A program made the translations under genes and the position numbers. Of a stretch of DNA of 38,085 nt, positions 22,511 through 31,127 are shown piece by piece (the first letter of the stretch is position 1; the number at the start of each line of letters is the position of its first letter). The stretch spans positions 1 to 38,085 of the forward strand of contig JAFOLW010000012.1 of assembly GCA_017419165.1 (NCBI GenBank). The letters run 5' to 3'. The DNA is from Erysipelotrichaceae bacterium (GTDB lineage: Bacteria; Bacillota_I; Bacilli_A; Erysipelotrichales; Erysipelotrichaceae). Below the pieces are notes generated by a model. The model was not told the DNA's origin and searched no databases. It saw only the letters and a program-made list of their open reading frames with translations.

Positions 22511-23027
22511 AAAGGATCTGTTCCTTGTTTTCGATCTTTTTCAGTTCGATCTTCCAGTCGTTCAGTTCCGGGATCTCGGAAATGAAGGTCTTGATGGCTT
22601 CCGTCAGAGGAAGATCGGTCTTGTAGGTATCGCTGAGTGCGTTCAGTAAGCCCGGCACGGTCAATAAGAGGTTCTTCCTGGCCAGGGTCTTGCCGATGGC
22701 ATCGATGACTTCATCGAAGCGACCGTCGTAAACGCTCTGCAGGGCTTGTTTTCCGTCGATGTGTCCGGAAGCAGTTTCGATGCCGCCGAGCCGGTCGGTG
22801 AGTTTGACGATCAGATCGGAGAGGATCTCGATCTTGTATTCCGGTGTCCTGCCAAACAAAGCAGTCAGCTGGTCATTAATGTCTTTGTCTTCATCGATCA
22901 TGTCCGGGGAAAGCTGGTAGATCAGCGTCTGATTCTTAATGGTGTCGACCTGAGCCAGCAGATGAGTCTTCCCGTTTGCCCGTCCCGTATCGGTCAGGAC
23001 CGCGTGGATGGAAAAGGTCTTGTCCAT
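22509..23027 (-). CDS. Protein of unknown function downstream of adenosine deaminase
   Basis: A 172-residue soluble protein that I do not recognise. The N-terminal part is strand-rich (TFSIHAVLTDTGRANGKTHLLAQVDTI) and the rest is helical, with repeated leucine spacing (LSDLIVKLTDRLGGIE, LLLTVPGLLNALSDTYK). It has no signal peptide or membrane span. The ATG at 23027 comes one base after the adenosine deaminase stop codon; an in-frame ATG at 23042 inside that gene is also possible. Neither has a clear ribosome binding site, so translation is probably coupled to the deaminase, which suggests a related role. A function cannot be given. Confidence 0.65.
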   Translation of the reverse strand: MDKTFSIHAVLTDTGRANGKTHLLAQVDTIKNQTLIYQLSPDMIDEDKDINDQLTALFGRTPEYKIEILSDLIVKLTDRLGGIETASGHIDGKQALQSVYDGRFDEVIDAIGKTLARKNLLLTVPGLLNALSDTYKTDLPLTEAIKTFISEIPELNDWKIELKKIENKEQIL

Positions 23028-23028
23028 C

Positions 23029-24039
23029 TCAATCGCAGTCATGCAGAGCTTTGGTGAGCTCGGCGATGATCGTTTCCTTGCCCGGGCAGAAGGACTTGCG
23101 GGCAGAGTAGAGGTTGCAGAGGATGAAGTCTTTTTCGTTGAAGCCGAAGGTCTCGGCGATCACGTCGTATTCGTGCTTCAAGGAGATGCCCATGAGGCCC
23201 GGGTCATCGGTGTTGATGTTGATCATGACGCCCTGATCGTAGAGCTTGCGGATCGGATGCTTGTCCAAAGCCGGGATGCAGCGGGAGAAGTAGTTGGAGG
23301 TCACGGAGATCTCCAGCAGGACGTCGTTTCTGATCAGCTCATCGACGACTTTCGGATCTTCGATCGCATGGATGCCGTGCCCGATGCGTCCGCCTTTTTG
23401 GGCGATCGCAAAGGCGACATTGGATGCCGGACCGGATTCCCCGGCGTGGATGGTGTAGTTCAGGCCGAGCCGCTGCGCCAGTTCAAACTGCGGTTCGTAG
23501 TTTTCGATCGGTGTCGCCAGTTCATCACCCGCCAGGTCGATGCCGACGACGCCCTGATCCTTGTATTTTTTGGCCAGAAGGATGGTCCTGGTGTTGTTTT
23601 CGATGGTGCCTAAGTCCTGACCGAGGTTCATCATGCACAACAAGAAGCCGCAGACCATGTCCGGATAGACGTCCAGTGCTTTCTTCCTTCCGCGTAAAAC
23701 GGCCTGAACGGCCTGTTCCATGGTCAGATGTTCGTTGGCGTGGGATTGCGGAGAGAAGCGCAGTTCGACGAGTTTCGAACCCGATTCATACATATCCTTG
23801 AGCAGTTCGAAAGAGAGCTCTTCAAGGCGTTCCTCGTTCTGCAGAAGTCCCGTCAGCAGGGCGAATTCTCCCATGCATTCCGACAGGGTCATCGTGTCGC
23901 TCATCACATGGGCTTCGATCCATTCTCGGTCGCTCGTACGTTCGTCGAGAAGTCCGTCTTCACGGCAGTATTTGACGAACAGGCGTTCCGGGATGGCACC
24001 GTCCATGTGGCAGTGCAGTTCAACTTTGGGATATGACAT
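23029..24039 (-). CDS. add: Adenosine deaminase
   Basis: A 336-residue zinc enzyme converting adenosine to inosine. The motifs are complete: ELHCHMDG (zinc-binding His-x-His near residue 9), VGIDLAGDE, YTIHAGE (zinc His and catalytic Glu), IGHGIHA and NINTDDPGL (zinc and catalytic aspartates). The length matches the family. GGAGG precedes the ATG with a spacing of 7. A TATAAT box (rc of 24066-24071) lies about 27 bases upstream. The inosine made could feed the nucleoside hydrolase gene downstream or a nucleoside phosphorylase such as that at 4404-5168. It could prefer adenine (adenine deaminase-like family members are close), but adenosine is the more likely substrate. Confidence 0.93.
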   Translation of the reverse strand: MSYPKVELHCHMDGAIPERLFVKYCREDGLLDERTSDREWIEAHVMSDTMTLSECMGEFALLTGLLQNEERLEELSFELLKDMYESGSKLVELRFSPQSHANEHLTMEQAVQAVLRGRKKALDVYPDMVCGFLLCMMNLGQDLGTIENNTRTILLAKKYKDQGVVGIDLAGDELATPIENYEPQFELAQRLGLNYTIHAGESGPASNVAFAIAQKGGRIGHGIHAIEDPKVVDELIRNDVLLEISVTSNYFSRCIPALDKHPIRKLYDQGVMININTDDPGLMGISLKHEYDVIAETFGFNEKDFILCNLYSARKSFCPGKETIIAELTKALHDCD

Positions 24040-24065
24040 ATCGGTTCCTCCAAATCATATTCAAC

Positions 24066-24071
24066 ATTATA
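24066..24071 (-). promoter_or_regulatory. -10 box of the adenosine deaminase gene
   Basis: The - strand reads TATAAT 27 bases before the start codon. The -35 is weak and would overlap the terminator of the gene behind. Confidence 0.55.
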
Positions 24072-24082
24072 TAACAAAAAAA

Positions 24083-24106
24083 GCCGCACAGAGTCTGCTG
24101 TGCGGC
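24083..24106 (-). terminator. Intrinsic terminator of the UBA/DUF4342 gene
   Basis: GCCGCACAG (24083-24091) and CTGTGCGGC (24098-24106) form a 9-bp GC-rich stem. On the - strand it is followed by seven T. Confidence 0.88.
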
Positions 24107-24120
24107 GGTGGATCGTTTGT

Positions 24121-24552
24121 CTAGAGGATGGTCTCCGAACCGTCCGAACGGATGAGGACGAATCGGCAGTTCATGCCGAACCTTGTGACGAGGCCGGCGA
24201 TGATGAGTAACGGTGCGGTGTTGGAGATCAAGGCGAGTGCGCCGATGGCGGCGCCGCCGTTGAGGCTGACACCGGCAAGTTTCTTTCCGTCTCTGTCACG
24301 GACTTCGAGTCTGGATGCGTTACCTTCTTTGATCATGTCTTTGATCTTGTCCATGATCGTCTCTGCGCTTCTCTCTGTATCTTCCGAAAAACTTCTGAAG
24401 AATGAGCCGAATGGTGAACGATCTTTGTTTTCAAGGTAGATGATCGCATCGATCACAACGCCGTCTGCGTAGTCCAGGGCTTCTTTTGCCTGGGCGTAGG
24501 AACAGCCGGTCCTCTCAATGACCTGATCCACATCATGAATCGTATAATTCAT
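24121..24552 (-). CDS. UBA-like domain and DUF4342 protein
   Basis: A 143-residue protein. Residues 1-42 form a UBA/TS-N-like three-helix domain (VDQVIERTGCSYAQAKEALDYADGVVIDAIIYLE), the fold seen in EF-Ts and NAC. Residues about 75-140 match DUF4342: DKIKDMIKEGNASRLEVRDRDGKKLAGVSLNGGAAIGALALI and a hydrophobic C-terminal half that may form a membrane-associated hairpin. Function is unknown; UBA-like domains bind proteins or nascent chains. Its promoter carries a CIRCE operator (24566-24592), placing the gene under HrcA heat-shock control and so suggesting a proteostasis role. The gene stands alone between its own promoter and terminator. AAAGGAGGG lies 7 bases before the ATG. Confidence 0.85.
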   Translation of the reverse strand: MNYTIHDVDQVIERTGCSYAQAKEALDYADGVVIDAIIYLENKDRSPFGSFFRSFSEDTERSAETIMDKIKDMIKEGNASRLEVRDRDGKKLAGVSLNGGAAIGALALISNTAPLLIIAGLVTRFGMNCRFVLIRSDGSETIL

Positions 24553-24565
24553 TTTTGGCCCTCCT

Positions 24566-24592
24566 TTAGCACTCTAGTGCTTAGACTGCTAA
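24566..24592 (-). promoter_or_regulatory. CIRCE operator (HrcA binding site)
   Basis: On the - strand the arms read TTAGCAGTC and GAGTGCTAA, separated by exactly nine bases. The CIRCE consensus is TTAGCACTC-N9-GAGTGCTAA, so 17 of 18 arm positions match. It covers the predicted start site of the promoter at 24594-24622 and abuts the ribosome binding site, the usual position for HrcA repression. Confidence 0.9.
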
Positions 24593-24593
24593 C

Positions 24594-24622
24594 AGTATAT
24601 CTTATCTTTGCCGTCCCGTCAA
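24594..24622 (-). promoter_or_regulatory. Sigma-A promoter of the UBA/DUF4342 gene
   Basis: On the - strand TTGACG (24622-24617) and TATACT (24599-24594) are spaced by exactly 17 bases. Start of transcription would fall near 24587, inside the CIRCE operator. Confidence 0.85.
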
Positions 24623-24663
24623 GAGAGATCATGCATGATAGAATGAGTGTAAGAGGTAAGGAT

Positions 24664-26991
24664 ATGATCTGTTTGAATAATGACTGGAAATTCACGGAAA
24701 ACTTTTCGGAAGCTTTTTTGAACGGAAGCGATGAGGGATGCAAAGACGTCCGTCTTCCCCACACCGTCAAAGAGCTTCCTTTGCATTACGGCGACGATAA
24801 AGACTATCAGATGATCTCGGGCTACCGGCGGACGTTCTTCGCTGAAGAAAATTGGAAAGAAAAGCGCCTGTTCTTACAGTTTGATGCGGCCGGCCACATC
24901 GCGACGGTCTACATCAACGGAAAGGAAGTCTTCACCCATTTGGGCGGCTATACGGCCTTCCGCTTTGAGATCGGCGAATATGTGGACTACGGCAGGGACA
25001 ACGTGATCTGCGTGAAGCTCGACTCCACCGAAAACGGAAAAGTCCCGCCATTCGGCTATGTCATCGACTATCTGACCTATGGCGGACTTTACCGCAGCGT
25101 CTGGCTGGATGTGCAGGAGAAGGAATACATCAAAGACGTCTTCGTCTTCACACCGAAGAGCGATACCGCGCATATCCGGATCGACATCGACGGCGATCAG
25201 AGACAGAAGAAGGATATCCGCATCAAAGATGCTTCGGGAACGGTCGTTTATCGAAGCGAAACGAAGGACGATGAACTTGAATGCAAGATCAAAGGTGTCA
25301 GAACCTGGGATGTCGATACGCCGTATCTTTATACCTTGGAAGTCTCTCTGGACAACGGGGCAAAAAGAGAAGTCCGTTTCGGTTTCCGGACGATCCGGTT
25401 CCGGGCGGACGGTTTCTATCTCAACGGCAGACGTCTGGTGATGCGCGGACTGGACCGCCATCAGTGCTATCCTTACATCGGTTATGCAGCCGTCGATTCT
25501 CTGCAGAGAGAGGATGCCAGGATCTTGAAGGAAGAGCTTTCCTGCAACGCGGTTCGTACTTCCCACTATCCGCAGTCGCAGGCGTTCATCGATGCCTGCG
25601 ATGAACTTGGCCTGCTGGTCTTCACGGAGATCCCGGGCTGGCAGCACATCGGCGATGAAGCCTGGAAGGACGTCGCCTGCAAAAACGTCGAAGAGATGGT
25701 CATGCAATACCGCAATCATCCCTCGATCGTCCTATGGGGCGTGCGGATCAACGAGTCGCAGGACGACGATCGTTTCTATGCAAGGACCAATGCGATCGCC
25801 CATGAGCTCGATCCGTCGAGACCTACTTCGGGCGTTCGTTATCTTCTGAAGTCTTCCCTGCTGGAAGATGTCTATGCCTACAACGATTTCTCGCACAGCG
25901 GAAAGAACGCCGGAGCGAGAAGGAAGAAAGAGGTCACGACCGATATGAACAAGGCTCTGCTGATCTCGGAGGCCAACGGGCACATGTTCCCGACGAAGTC
26001 TTTCGACAACTGGTCCAGGCGGCAGGAACATGCCCTGCGTCATGCCAAGGTCATGAATGCGGCGCTGGGTTCCGGCGAACATGCCGGTGTCTTCCAGTGG
26101 TGCATGTTCGACTATGCGACGCATAAGGATTTCGGATCGGGCGACCGCATCTGTTACCATGGCGTCATGGATGCCTTCCGCAATCCGAAGCTGGCTGCTT
26201 CCGTCTATGCGATGCAGGGAGAAAACGAAGATGTCCTGGAGGTCTCTTCACTGATGGACATCGGCGATTATCCGGCATCCAACATCGGTGACATCTATGT
26301 CTTTTCCAATGCCGACAGCGTGAAGCTGTACAAGAACGGCGTCTTCGTCAAGGAATACAAGGGCGGAGCTTACCGGGCCCTTCCGCACTCACCGCTCAGA
26401 ATCGACGATCTGATCGGCGAACAGCTGAAGGAAAACGAAGGTTTCGATGCGCAGAAAGCCAAAGACGTCCATGACCTGCTGCAGGCGGCAAAGAAGCACG
26501 GTTACGACAAGCTTCCGCTTTACTACAAGGCAAAGCTGGCGGCGAATATGAAGAGGTACAAGCTCTCGCTGAAGGATGTCACGGATCTCTATGGCAAGTA
26601 TGTGGGCAACTGGGGCGGCAGCGCGACGGTATGGCGCTTCGACGCCGTCAAAAACGGCAAAGTCGTCAAGTCGAGGACCTTGTGTCCGAATGCCGATCTG
26701 CATCTGGAAGTCAAAACTTCGGCGACCGTTTTGCAGGAAGGCGAGACCTACGATATGGCCGCCGTCAGGATCCGCGTTCTGGACGGCAATGGCAACATCG
26801 CCCCCTACAGCATGTCGGCGATCCGCTATGAAGCGAAAGGCGCCATAGAGCTCGTCGGACCGTCGGTCTCCGTCGCGGAGGGCGGCATGACCGGGACGTA
26901 TGTGAGGACGGCCGGAAAGAAGGGGAAAGGCCTTCTGAAGATCCGTGCGGACGGGCTCGAAGACGTCGAGATCGGATTCAGCGTAGAATGA
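24664..26991 (+). CDS. Glycoside hydrolase family 2 protein (beta-galactosidase/beta-glucuronidase-like)
   Basis: A 775-residue retaining glycosidase with no signal peptide, hence cytosolic. Domains in order: a sugar-binding jelly roll (about 1-170, with HTVKELPLHYGDDKDYQMISGYRR), an immunoglobulin-like domain (about 170-270), a TIM barrel (about 270-540) and C-terminal beta-sandwich domains (from about 560). The acid/base Glu364 lies in VLWGVRINES and the nucleophile Glu436 in LISEANGH, both in standard family context. Specificity is not readable. The ATG at 24664 has AAGAGGTAAGG before it; upstream in-frame codons run through the CIRCE operator and are not part of the gene. It ends with a strong terminator. 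Confidence 0.92.
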   Translation: MICLNNDWKFTENFSEAFLNGSDEGCKDVRLPHTVKELPLHYGDDKDYQMISGYRRTFFAEENWKEKRLFLQFDAAGHIATVYINGKEVFTHLGGYTAFRFEIGEYVDYGRDNVICVKLDSTENGKVPPFGYVIDYLTYGGLYRSVWLDVQEKEYIKDVFVFTPKSDTAHIRIDIDGDQRQKKDIRIKDASGTVVYRSETKDDELECKIKGVRTWDVDTPYLYTLEVSLDNGAKREVRFGFRTIRFRADGFYLNGRRLVMRGLDRHQCYPYIGYAAVDSLQREDARILKEELSCNAVRTSHYPQSQAFIDACDELGLLVFTEIPGWQHIGDEAWKDVACKNVEEMVMQYRNHPSIVLWGVRINESQDDDRFYARTNAIAHELDPSRPTSGVRYLLKSSLLEDVYAYNDFSHSGKNAGARRKKEVTTDMNKALLISEANGHMFPTKSFDNWSRRQEHALRHAKVMNAALGSGEHAGVFQWCMFDYATHKDFGSGDRICYHGVMDAFRNPKLAASVYAMQGENEDVLEVSSLMDIGDYPASNIGDIYVFSNADSVKLYKNGVFVKEYKGGAYRALPHSPLRIDDLIGEQLKENEGFDAQKAKDVHDLLQAAKKHGYDKLPLYYKAKLAANMKRYKLSLKDVTDLYGKYVGNWGGSATVWRFDAVKNGKVVKSRTLCPNADLHLEVKTSATVLQEGETYDMAAVRIRVLDGNGNIAPYSMSAIRYEAKGAIELVGPSVSVAEGGMTGTYVRTAGKKGKGLLKIRADGLEDVEIGFSVE

Positions 26992-27008
26992 TCTGATGAA
27001 AAGAAAAT

Positions 27009-27040
27009 GCCTGAAGTGCTGAGATGTCTTCAGGCGTTTT
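27009..27040 (+). terminator. Intrinsic terminator after the GH2 gene
   Basis: GCCTGAAG (27009-27016) and CTTCAGGC (27028-27035) form the stem, followed by GTTTT. Confidence 0.82.
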
Positions 27041-27077
27041 GATCTGCAGGAGAATTATCTGCAGTTTAGTATCACTT

Positions 27078-27086
27078 TGTTATAAT
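27078..27086 (+). promoter_or_regulatory. Extended -10 promoter of the ABC transporter operon
   Basis: TG-T-TATAAT forms a perfect extended -10 element; the -35 is poor, as is common with extended -10 promoters. Transcription would start near 27093, only about 4 bases before the ATG at 27097, suggesting a leaderless or near-leaderless mRNA. Confidence 0.6.
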
Positions 27087-27096
27087 TTAGGTGACT

Positions 27097-27795
27097 ATGA
27101 GTTTTATTTCATTCAAGGACGTTTCGAAGATCTATAAGATGGGTGAAGTCGAGATCAAGGCGCTGGACGGCGTCTCTTTTGACATCGACAAGGGCGAATT
27201 CGTGGTCGTCTTAGGCGAATCGGGTGCCGGCAAGACGACGATCCTGAACATCCTGGGCGGTATGGATACCGCCACAGCAGGTGCGGTCGTCATCGACGGC
27301 AAGGACATCGCCGGAGCTTCAAGAAGGGAGCTTTGCGATTACCGGCGCTATGATATCGGTTTCGTCTTTCAGTTCTACAATCTCGTACAGAACCTGACAG
27401 CCAAGGAGAACGTCGAGCTCGCCCTGCAGATATGCAGAGATCCTCTGGATCCGGTCTTCGTTCTGAAGATGGTGGGGCTCGAAGAGCGCATGAACAACTT
27501 CCCGAGCCAGCTCTCCGGCGGCGAGCAGCAGCGCGTGGCGATCGCCCGTGCCGTAGCGAAAAATCCCAAACTCTTGCTTTGCGACGAACCGACCGGCGCT
27601 TTGGACTACGTGACCGGCAAGCAGGTGCTGAAGGTCTTGCAGGACATGTGCTATAAGAACGGGATCACCGTCGTGATGATCACTCACAACCAGGCGCTCG
27701 CACAGATGGCACAGAAGATCATCCGGGTCAAATCCGGCAAGGTCGTCGACATCCGCAGCAACGATCCGGTCGATATCGGGGAAATCGAATACTGA
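27097..27795 (+). CDS. ABC transporter ATP-binding protein (MacB/LolD type)
   Basis: A 232-residue cytosolic ATPase that drives the FtsX-type permease encoded next. Walker A is GESGAGKTT (about residues 42-50), the Q loop is [13 protein letters not shown], the signature is [14 protein letters not shown] and Walker B is [12 protein letters not shown], followed by the H-loop in MITHNQALA. The family moves proteins, peptides or lipids by mechanotransmission and includes antimicrobial-peptide and cell-wall-hydrolase systems. A GTG at 27091 is in frame but would precede the predicted transcript start, so the ATG at 27097 is preferred. The end overlaps the permease start by one base. Confidence 0.93.
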   Translation: MSFISFKDVSKIYKMGEVEIKALDGVSFDIDKGEFVVVLGESGAGKTTILNILGGMDTATAGAVVIDGKDIAGASRRELCDYRRYDIGFVFQFYNLVQNLTAKENVELALQICRDPLDPVFVLKMVGLEERMNNFPSQLSGGEQQRVAIARAVAKNPKLLLCDEPTGALDYVTGKQVLKVLQDMCYKNGITVVMITHNQALAQMAQKIIRVKSGKVVDIRSNDPVDIGEIEY

Positions 27796-30700
27796 TGTTC
27801 AATAAAGATACTTTCCGGCTGATCAGGAAGACGTCCAACCGTTTCCTGTCTTTATTCATGATCGTATTGGTCGCATCGGCTTTCATGATGGGACTTTTTA
27901 CCAATTCATTGATCTTAAGGGAAAGTGTCGATCTTTACAACGATAAGTATCATCTGCAGGATCTGCAGATCTATTCTTCCTACGGCTTCTGTGATGAAGA
28001 TATCGAGGCTTTGAAACAGAACGAAGATGTCAAAGAGGTCTTCGCTTCGAAGTTCGTCGATGCCTACGGGCAGATCGGCGAGCGTCCCGCCATCGTCTTC
28101 CGCCTGGAGGAACTGGAGAGGAGCGTCAATGAGTTCGAACTGACGTCCGGCCGGCTGCCCCGCAATTCTTTTGAGGTCCTGCTGCTGGAAGAGGGGCTCA
28201 ATTCCGCCGAAGCGTATCTGGACCGCTATGTCCATGTCTACCTCAACGGGGAAGACCTGCATGAACGTCTTCTGAACGATCAATTCAAGATCGTCGGTAC
28301 CTGCAAGTCGCCGGCGTATACCGCCAAGATCCTCGGAGCTTCCAATTGCGAGAACCAGGACCTCGATGCGATCCTTTTCGTCCCTGAGAAGAACTTCATC
28401 TTCGATTACTATACGACGCTGTACCTGAATATCGCCGGGGCGGATGAGAAGATGTCGTATACGGCGGGCTATGAAGACTATATCGAAGAGAAGAGCGCTT
28501 CGATCGAGGCGACCAAGATCAAACAGGAAGGCTATCTCCGCGACAAGATCTACAACGAGAACCTGAAGAAGCTGCAGGATGGAGAGGCGGAATTCCAAGA
28601 GAAAAAACAAGAGGGGCAGAATGAACTCGATGAGGCAAAGAAGAAGCTCGATGATGCCAACATCGAACTCATCGTTTCGCAGAGTCTGATCGATTCCAAC
28701 AGGGTCACTCTGCAGACGACGCTGTCGCAGCTCGATGCGGCGGAAGCGGTCCTGGAAGAGAATGAAAGGCTGGTCGAAAACGGCATCCGCCAGGCGGAAG
28801 CGCAGGGCGGTATGGACTTCGATACCTTATATACGGAAGTTTCGGCGGCTTATACCTCTTACATCATGATCCGGGAATCCAATTTCGATACGGGCAACGT
28901 GACCGACCGGATCCTGGATGAGCTCGTGAAAGAAAAGGAAAACAATCTCGCCCGCATCGCGGCGATCGATGCCGAGGTCGCGGCGCTTGATCCGCTGGCG
29001 GAAGATTATGCGGAAAAGGCGGCTGACCTGCAGGTGGAAAAACAGGGCCTGCAGATCCGCAATACGGTCATCGATGAGACGATCCGTTCCTATGAGCAGG
29101 ACGCTTCGGAGAACATGCAGCAGTCCAAGGAAGAGATGATGAAGGCACTCGACGATCAGTTCGGCGGTTCCGTGGAGTCGACGTTCATCCAGCTCAAGAC
29201 CTTATATGACGGAAGAGAAAAACTGCGGAATTCCCGGATCGAACTGGAAGCCGGACGCCAGCAGGCGGCGCAGGGTCAGGCGGCGCTGGATGAGGCGCAG
29301 GCCAAGCTCAATGCCGGCAAGCGGGAATATGAGAAGGGCCTGAAGGACTATGAAGAAGGTCTGATGAATTTCAACGACGAGATCGAGAAGGCGGAGAACG
29401 AACTCAAGAAGGCCAGAGAAGAGCTCGAGGCACTGCCGAACGCTTCCTGGGTCCTGCTGGACCGCGATCAGCATTATTCTTCCTACATGTTCAAGAACAC
29501 GATCTCGCAGATGAAGGCGATCGGCTATGCGCTGCCGTTCCTGTTCTATCTGGTGGCTGCCCTTGTCTGCATGACCACGATGACCAGGCTCATCGATGAA
29601 CAGCGTTCGCAGATCGGCATCTTCATGGCGCTGGGTTTCTCCAACGCACAGATCATCTCCAAATATGTCATCTATGCCCTGACGGCATCCCTGGGCGGAT
29701 CGCTTTTGGGCGTTCTGGCCGGTCAGGCGGTCTTCCCGACGGTCATCTACAATACCTGGCGGCTGATGTATGCCCTGCCGCCGATCAAGCTTTATTATCC
29801 TCTGGGCTATGTGCTCGCCTGTATCCTGGCTTTCAGCCTGCTGATGGGCGGAGTGACGTTCTTAGTCACGCGCAGCTCCTTGCAGGAGATGCCTTCCCAG
29901 CTCCTGCGTCCGAAGGCACCGAAGTCTTCCAAGCGGGTCATCCTGGAAAGGATCGGCTTCCTGTGGAAGCGGCTTCCGTTCACTTCCAAGATCACGGCCA
30001 GGAACATCTTCCGTTACAAGGCGCGGTTTTTGATGACGGTCATCGGCGTGGCCGGCTGTACGGCTCTGCTGGTCGTGGGCTTCGGCATCAAGGATTCGAT
30101 CTCCGACATCGTCTCGATCCAGTACGGTCAGATCTTTGCCTACGATTATCAGATCAATCTGGAGAACGACCATCATCTGGACTATGATCTGGATATTCTG
30201 AAAGACGACCTGAACAACAAAGAGGTCGTTCCGTTCATGACGTATACGACCAAGGCGTATCTGAACGAAAAAGAAGATGACACTTTATATGTCGAAGTCT
30301 TCGATGCGAGGGAGTCCAAGCAGGTACTGAACCTGCGAAGGACCGACCATAAGACGGAGATCGAGCTCGACAATTCCGGCGTGGTCATCTCGCAGAAGTT
30401 CGCGATCAATCACTCGCTCAAGGAAGGCGATACCCTGACCGTCGAATCGCTGAATGGCATCAAGCGGGAAGTGCGGATCGCAAAGATCTGCGAATTCTAC
30501 TTCCAGCATTATCTGTTCATCTCGCAGTCTTACTATGAGAGCGTCTTTGAAGAGAACGTCCACGTCAACTGCATCGCCGTCACGGCCGATGACAAGGAAG
30601 GACTGAAGAAAGACTGCGAAGCGCTGGAGGACTTCATCTCGCTGGTGGATTTCTCAGGCCTGATCGAACAGTTCGAGACGATGATCAAGGCGCTCGACAT

Positions 30701-31094
30701 CATCATCGCCGTCATCATCGTGGCCGCCGGTTCGCTGGCTCTGGTCGTCCTGATCAATCTGATCCAGGTCAACATCGCCGAACGGATACGGGAGATCGCA
30801 ACGCTGAAAGTTTTGGGTTTCCACGATCAGGAGGTCAATTCCTACATCTTCAAGGAGGTCTTCCTGCTGACCATCATCGGCGGTCTTGCGGGATTGCCGC
30901 TGGGGGTCGTGGAACATCATTTCATCATGAACGTCATCAACATGGATATGATGATGTTCGGCATGAACATTTCCGTTTTCAGTTTCTCGGTATCGCTGGC
31001 GATCACCTTACTGTTCACGCTGCTGGTGATGCTGGTGATGAAGAAGCACCTGCAGGAGATCGAAATGGTCGAATCGCTCAAATCGGTCGAGTAG
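27795..31094 (+). CDS. FtsX-like ABC transporter permease with a long extracellular coiled coil
   Basis: A 1099-residue membrane protein. One N-terminal membrane helix (about 17-38) is followed by an extracellular region (about 40-570). Its second half (about 255-560) is an antiparallel-looking coiled coil (FQEKKQEGQNELDEAKKKLDDAN and KREYEKGLKDYEEGLMNFNDEIEKAENELKKAREELEAL). A first FtsX core (about 575-700) has TRLIDEQRSQIGIFMALGFSNAQI. A second helix (GRF-like segment ITARNIFRYKARFLMTVIGVAGCTALLVVG) leads to a MacB-type extracellular domain, and the second FtsX core near the C-terminus has NIAERIREIATLKVLGF. Coiled-coil FtsX proteins of Gram-positive bacteria commonly control cell-wall hydrolases or export peptides; the cargo here is unknown. 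The permease overlaps its ATPase gene by one base. Confidence 0.92.
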   Translation: MFNKDTFRLIRKTSNRFLSLFMIVLVASAFMMGLFTNSLILRESVDLYNDKYHLQDLQIYSSYGFCDEDIEALKQNEDVKEVFASKFVDAYGQIGERPAIVFRLEELERSVNEFELTSGRLPRNSFEVLLLEEGLNSAEAYLDRYVHVYLNGEDLHERLLNDQFKIVGTCKSPAYTAKILGASNCENQDLDAILFVPEKNFIFDYYTTLYLNIAGADEKMSYTAGYEDYIEEKSASIEATKIKQEGYLRDKIYNENLKKLQDGEAEFQEKKQEGQNELDEAKKKLDDANIELIVSQSLIDSNRVTLQTTLSQLDAAEAVLEENERLVENGIRQAEAQGGMDFDTLYTEVSAAYTSYIMIRESNFDTGNVTDRILDELVKEKENNLARIAAIDAEVAALDPLAEDYAEKAADLQVEKQGLQIRNTVIDETIRSYEQDASENMQQSKEEMMKALDDQFGGSVESTFIQLKTLYDGREKLRNSRIELEAGRQQAAQGQAALDEAQAKLNAGKREYEKGLKDYEEGLMNFNDEIEKAENELKKAREELEALPNASWVLLDRDQHYSSYMFKNTISQMKAIGYALPFLFYLVAALVCMTTMTRLIDEQRSQIGIFMALGFSNAQIISKYVIYALTASLGGSLLGVLAGQAVFPTVIYNTWRLMYALPPIKLYYPLGYVLACILAFSLLMGGVTFLVTRSSLQEMPSQLLRPKAPKSSKRVILERIGFLWKRLPFTSKITARNIFRYKARFLMTVIGVAGCTALLVVGFGIKDSISDIVSIQYGQIFAYDYQINLENDHHLDYDLDILKDDLNNKEVVPFMTYTTKAYLNEKEDDTLYVEVFDARESKQVLNLRRTDHKTEIELDNSGVVISQKFAINHSLKEGDTLTVESLNGIKREVRIAKICEFYFQHYLFISQSYYESVFEENVHVNCIAVTADDKEGLKKDCEALEDFISLVDFSGLIEQFETMIKALDIIIAVIIVAAGSLALVVLINLIQVNIAERIREIATLKVLGFHDQEVNSYIFKEVFLLTIIGGLAGLPLGVVEHHFIMNVINMDMMMFGMNISVFSFSVSLAITLLFTLLVMLVMKKHLQEIEMVESLKSVE

Positions 31095-31096
31095 TC

Positions 31097-31102
31097 TATA
31101 AT
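31097..31102 (+). promoter_or_regulatory. -10 box of the phosphohexomutase gene
   Basis: TATAAT lies 31 bases before the ATG, immediately after the permease stop. No good -35 is visible within the end of the permease gene. Confidence 0.5.
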
Positions 31103-31127
31103 AATAAATGAAAGAGGGTTTCATATC

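Noticed and set aside
21586-22626. A 346-codon + strand frame across the nucleoside hydrolase gene
   Set aside because: The - strand frame carries all nucleoside hydrolase motifs; the + frame is its shadow.
24535-24663. N-terminal extension of the GH2 gene with a hydrophobic stretch (possible signal peptide)
   Set aside because: The extension is the complement of the CIRCE operator and the - strand promoter, and AAGAGGTAAGG places the start at 24664, where the GH2 family N-terminus begins.
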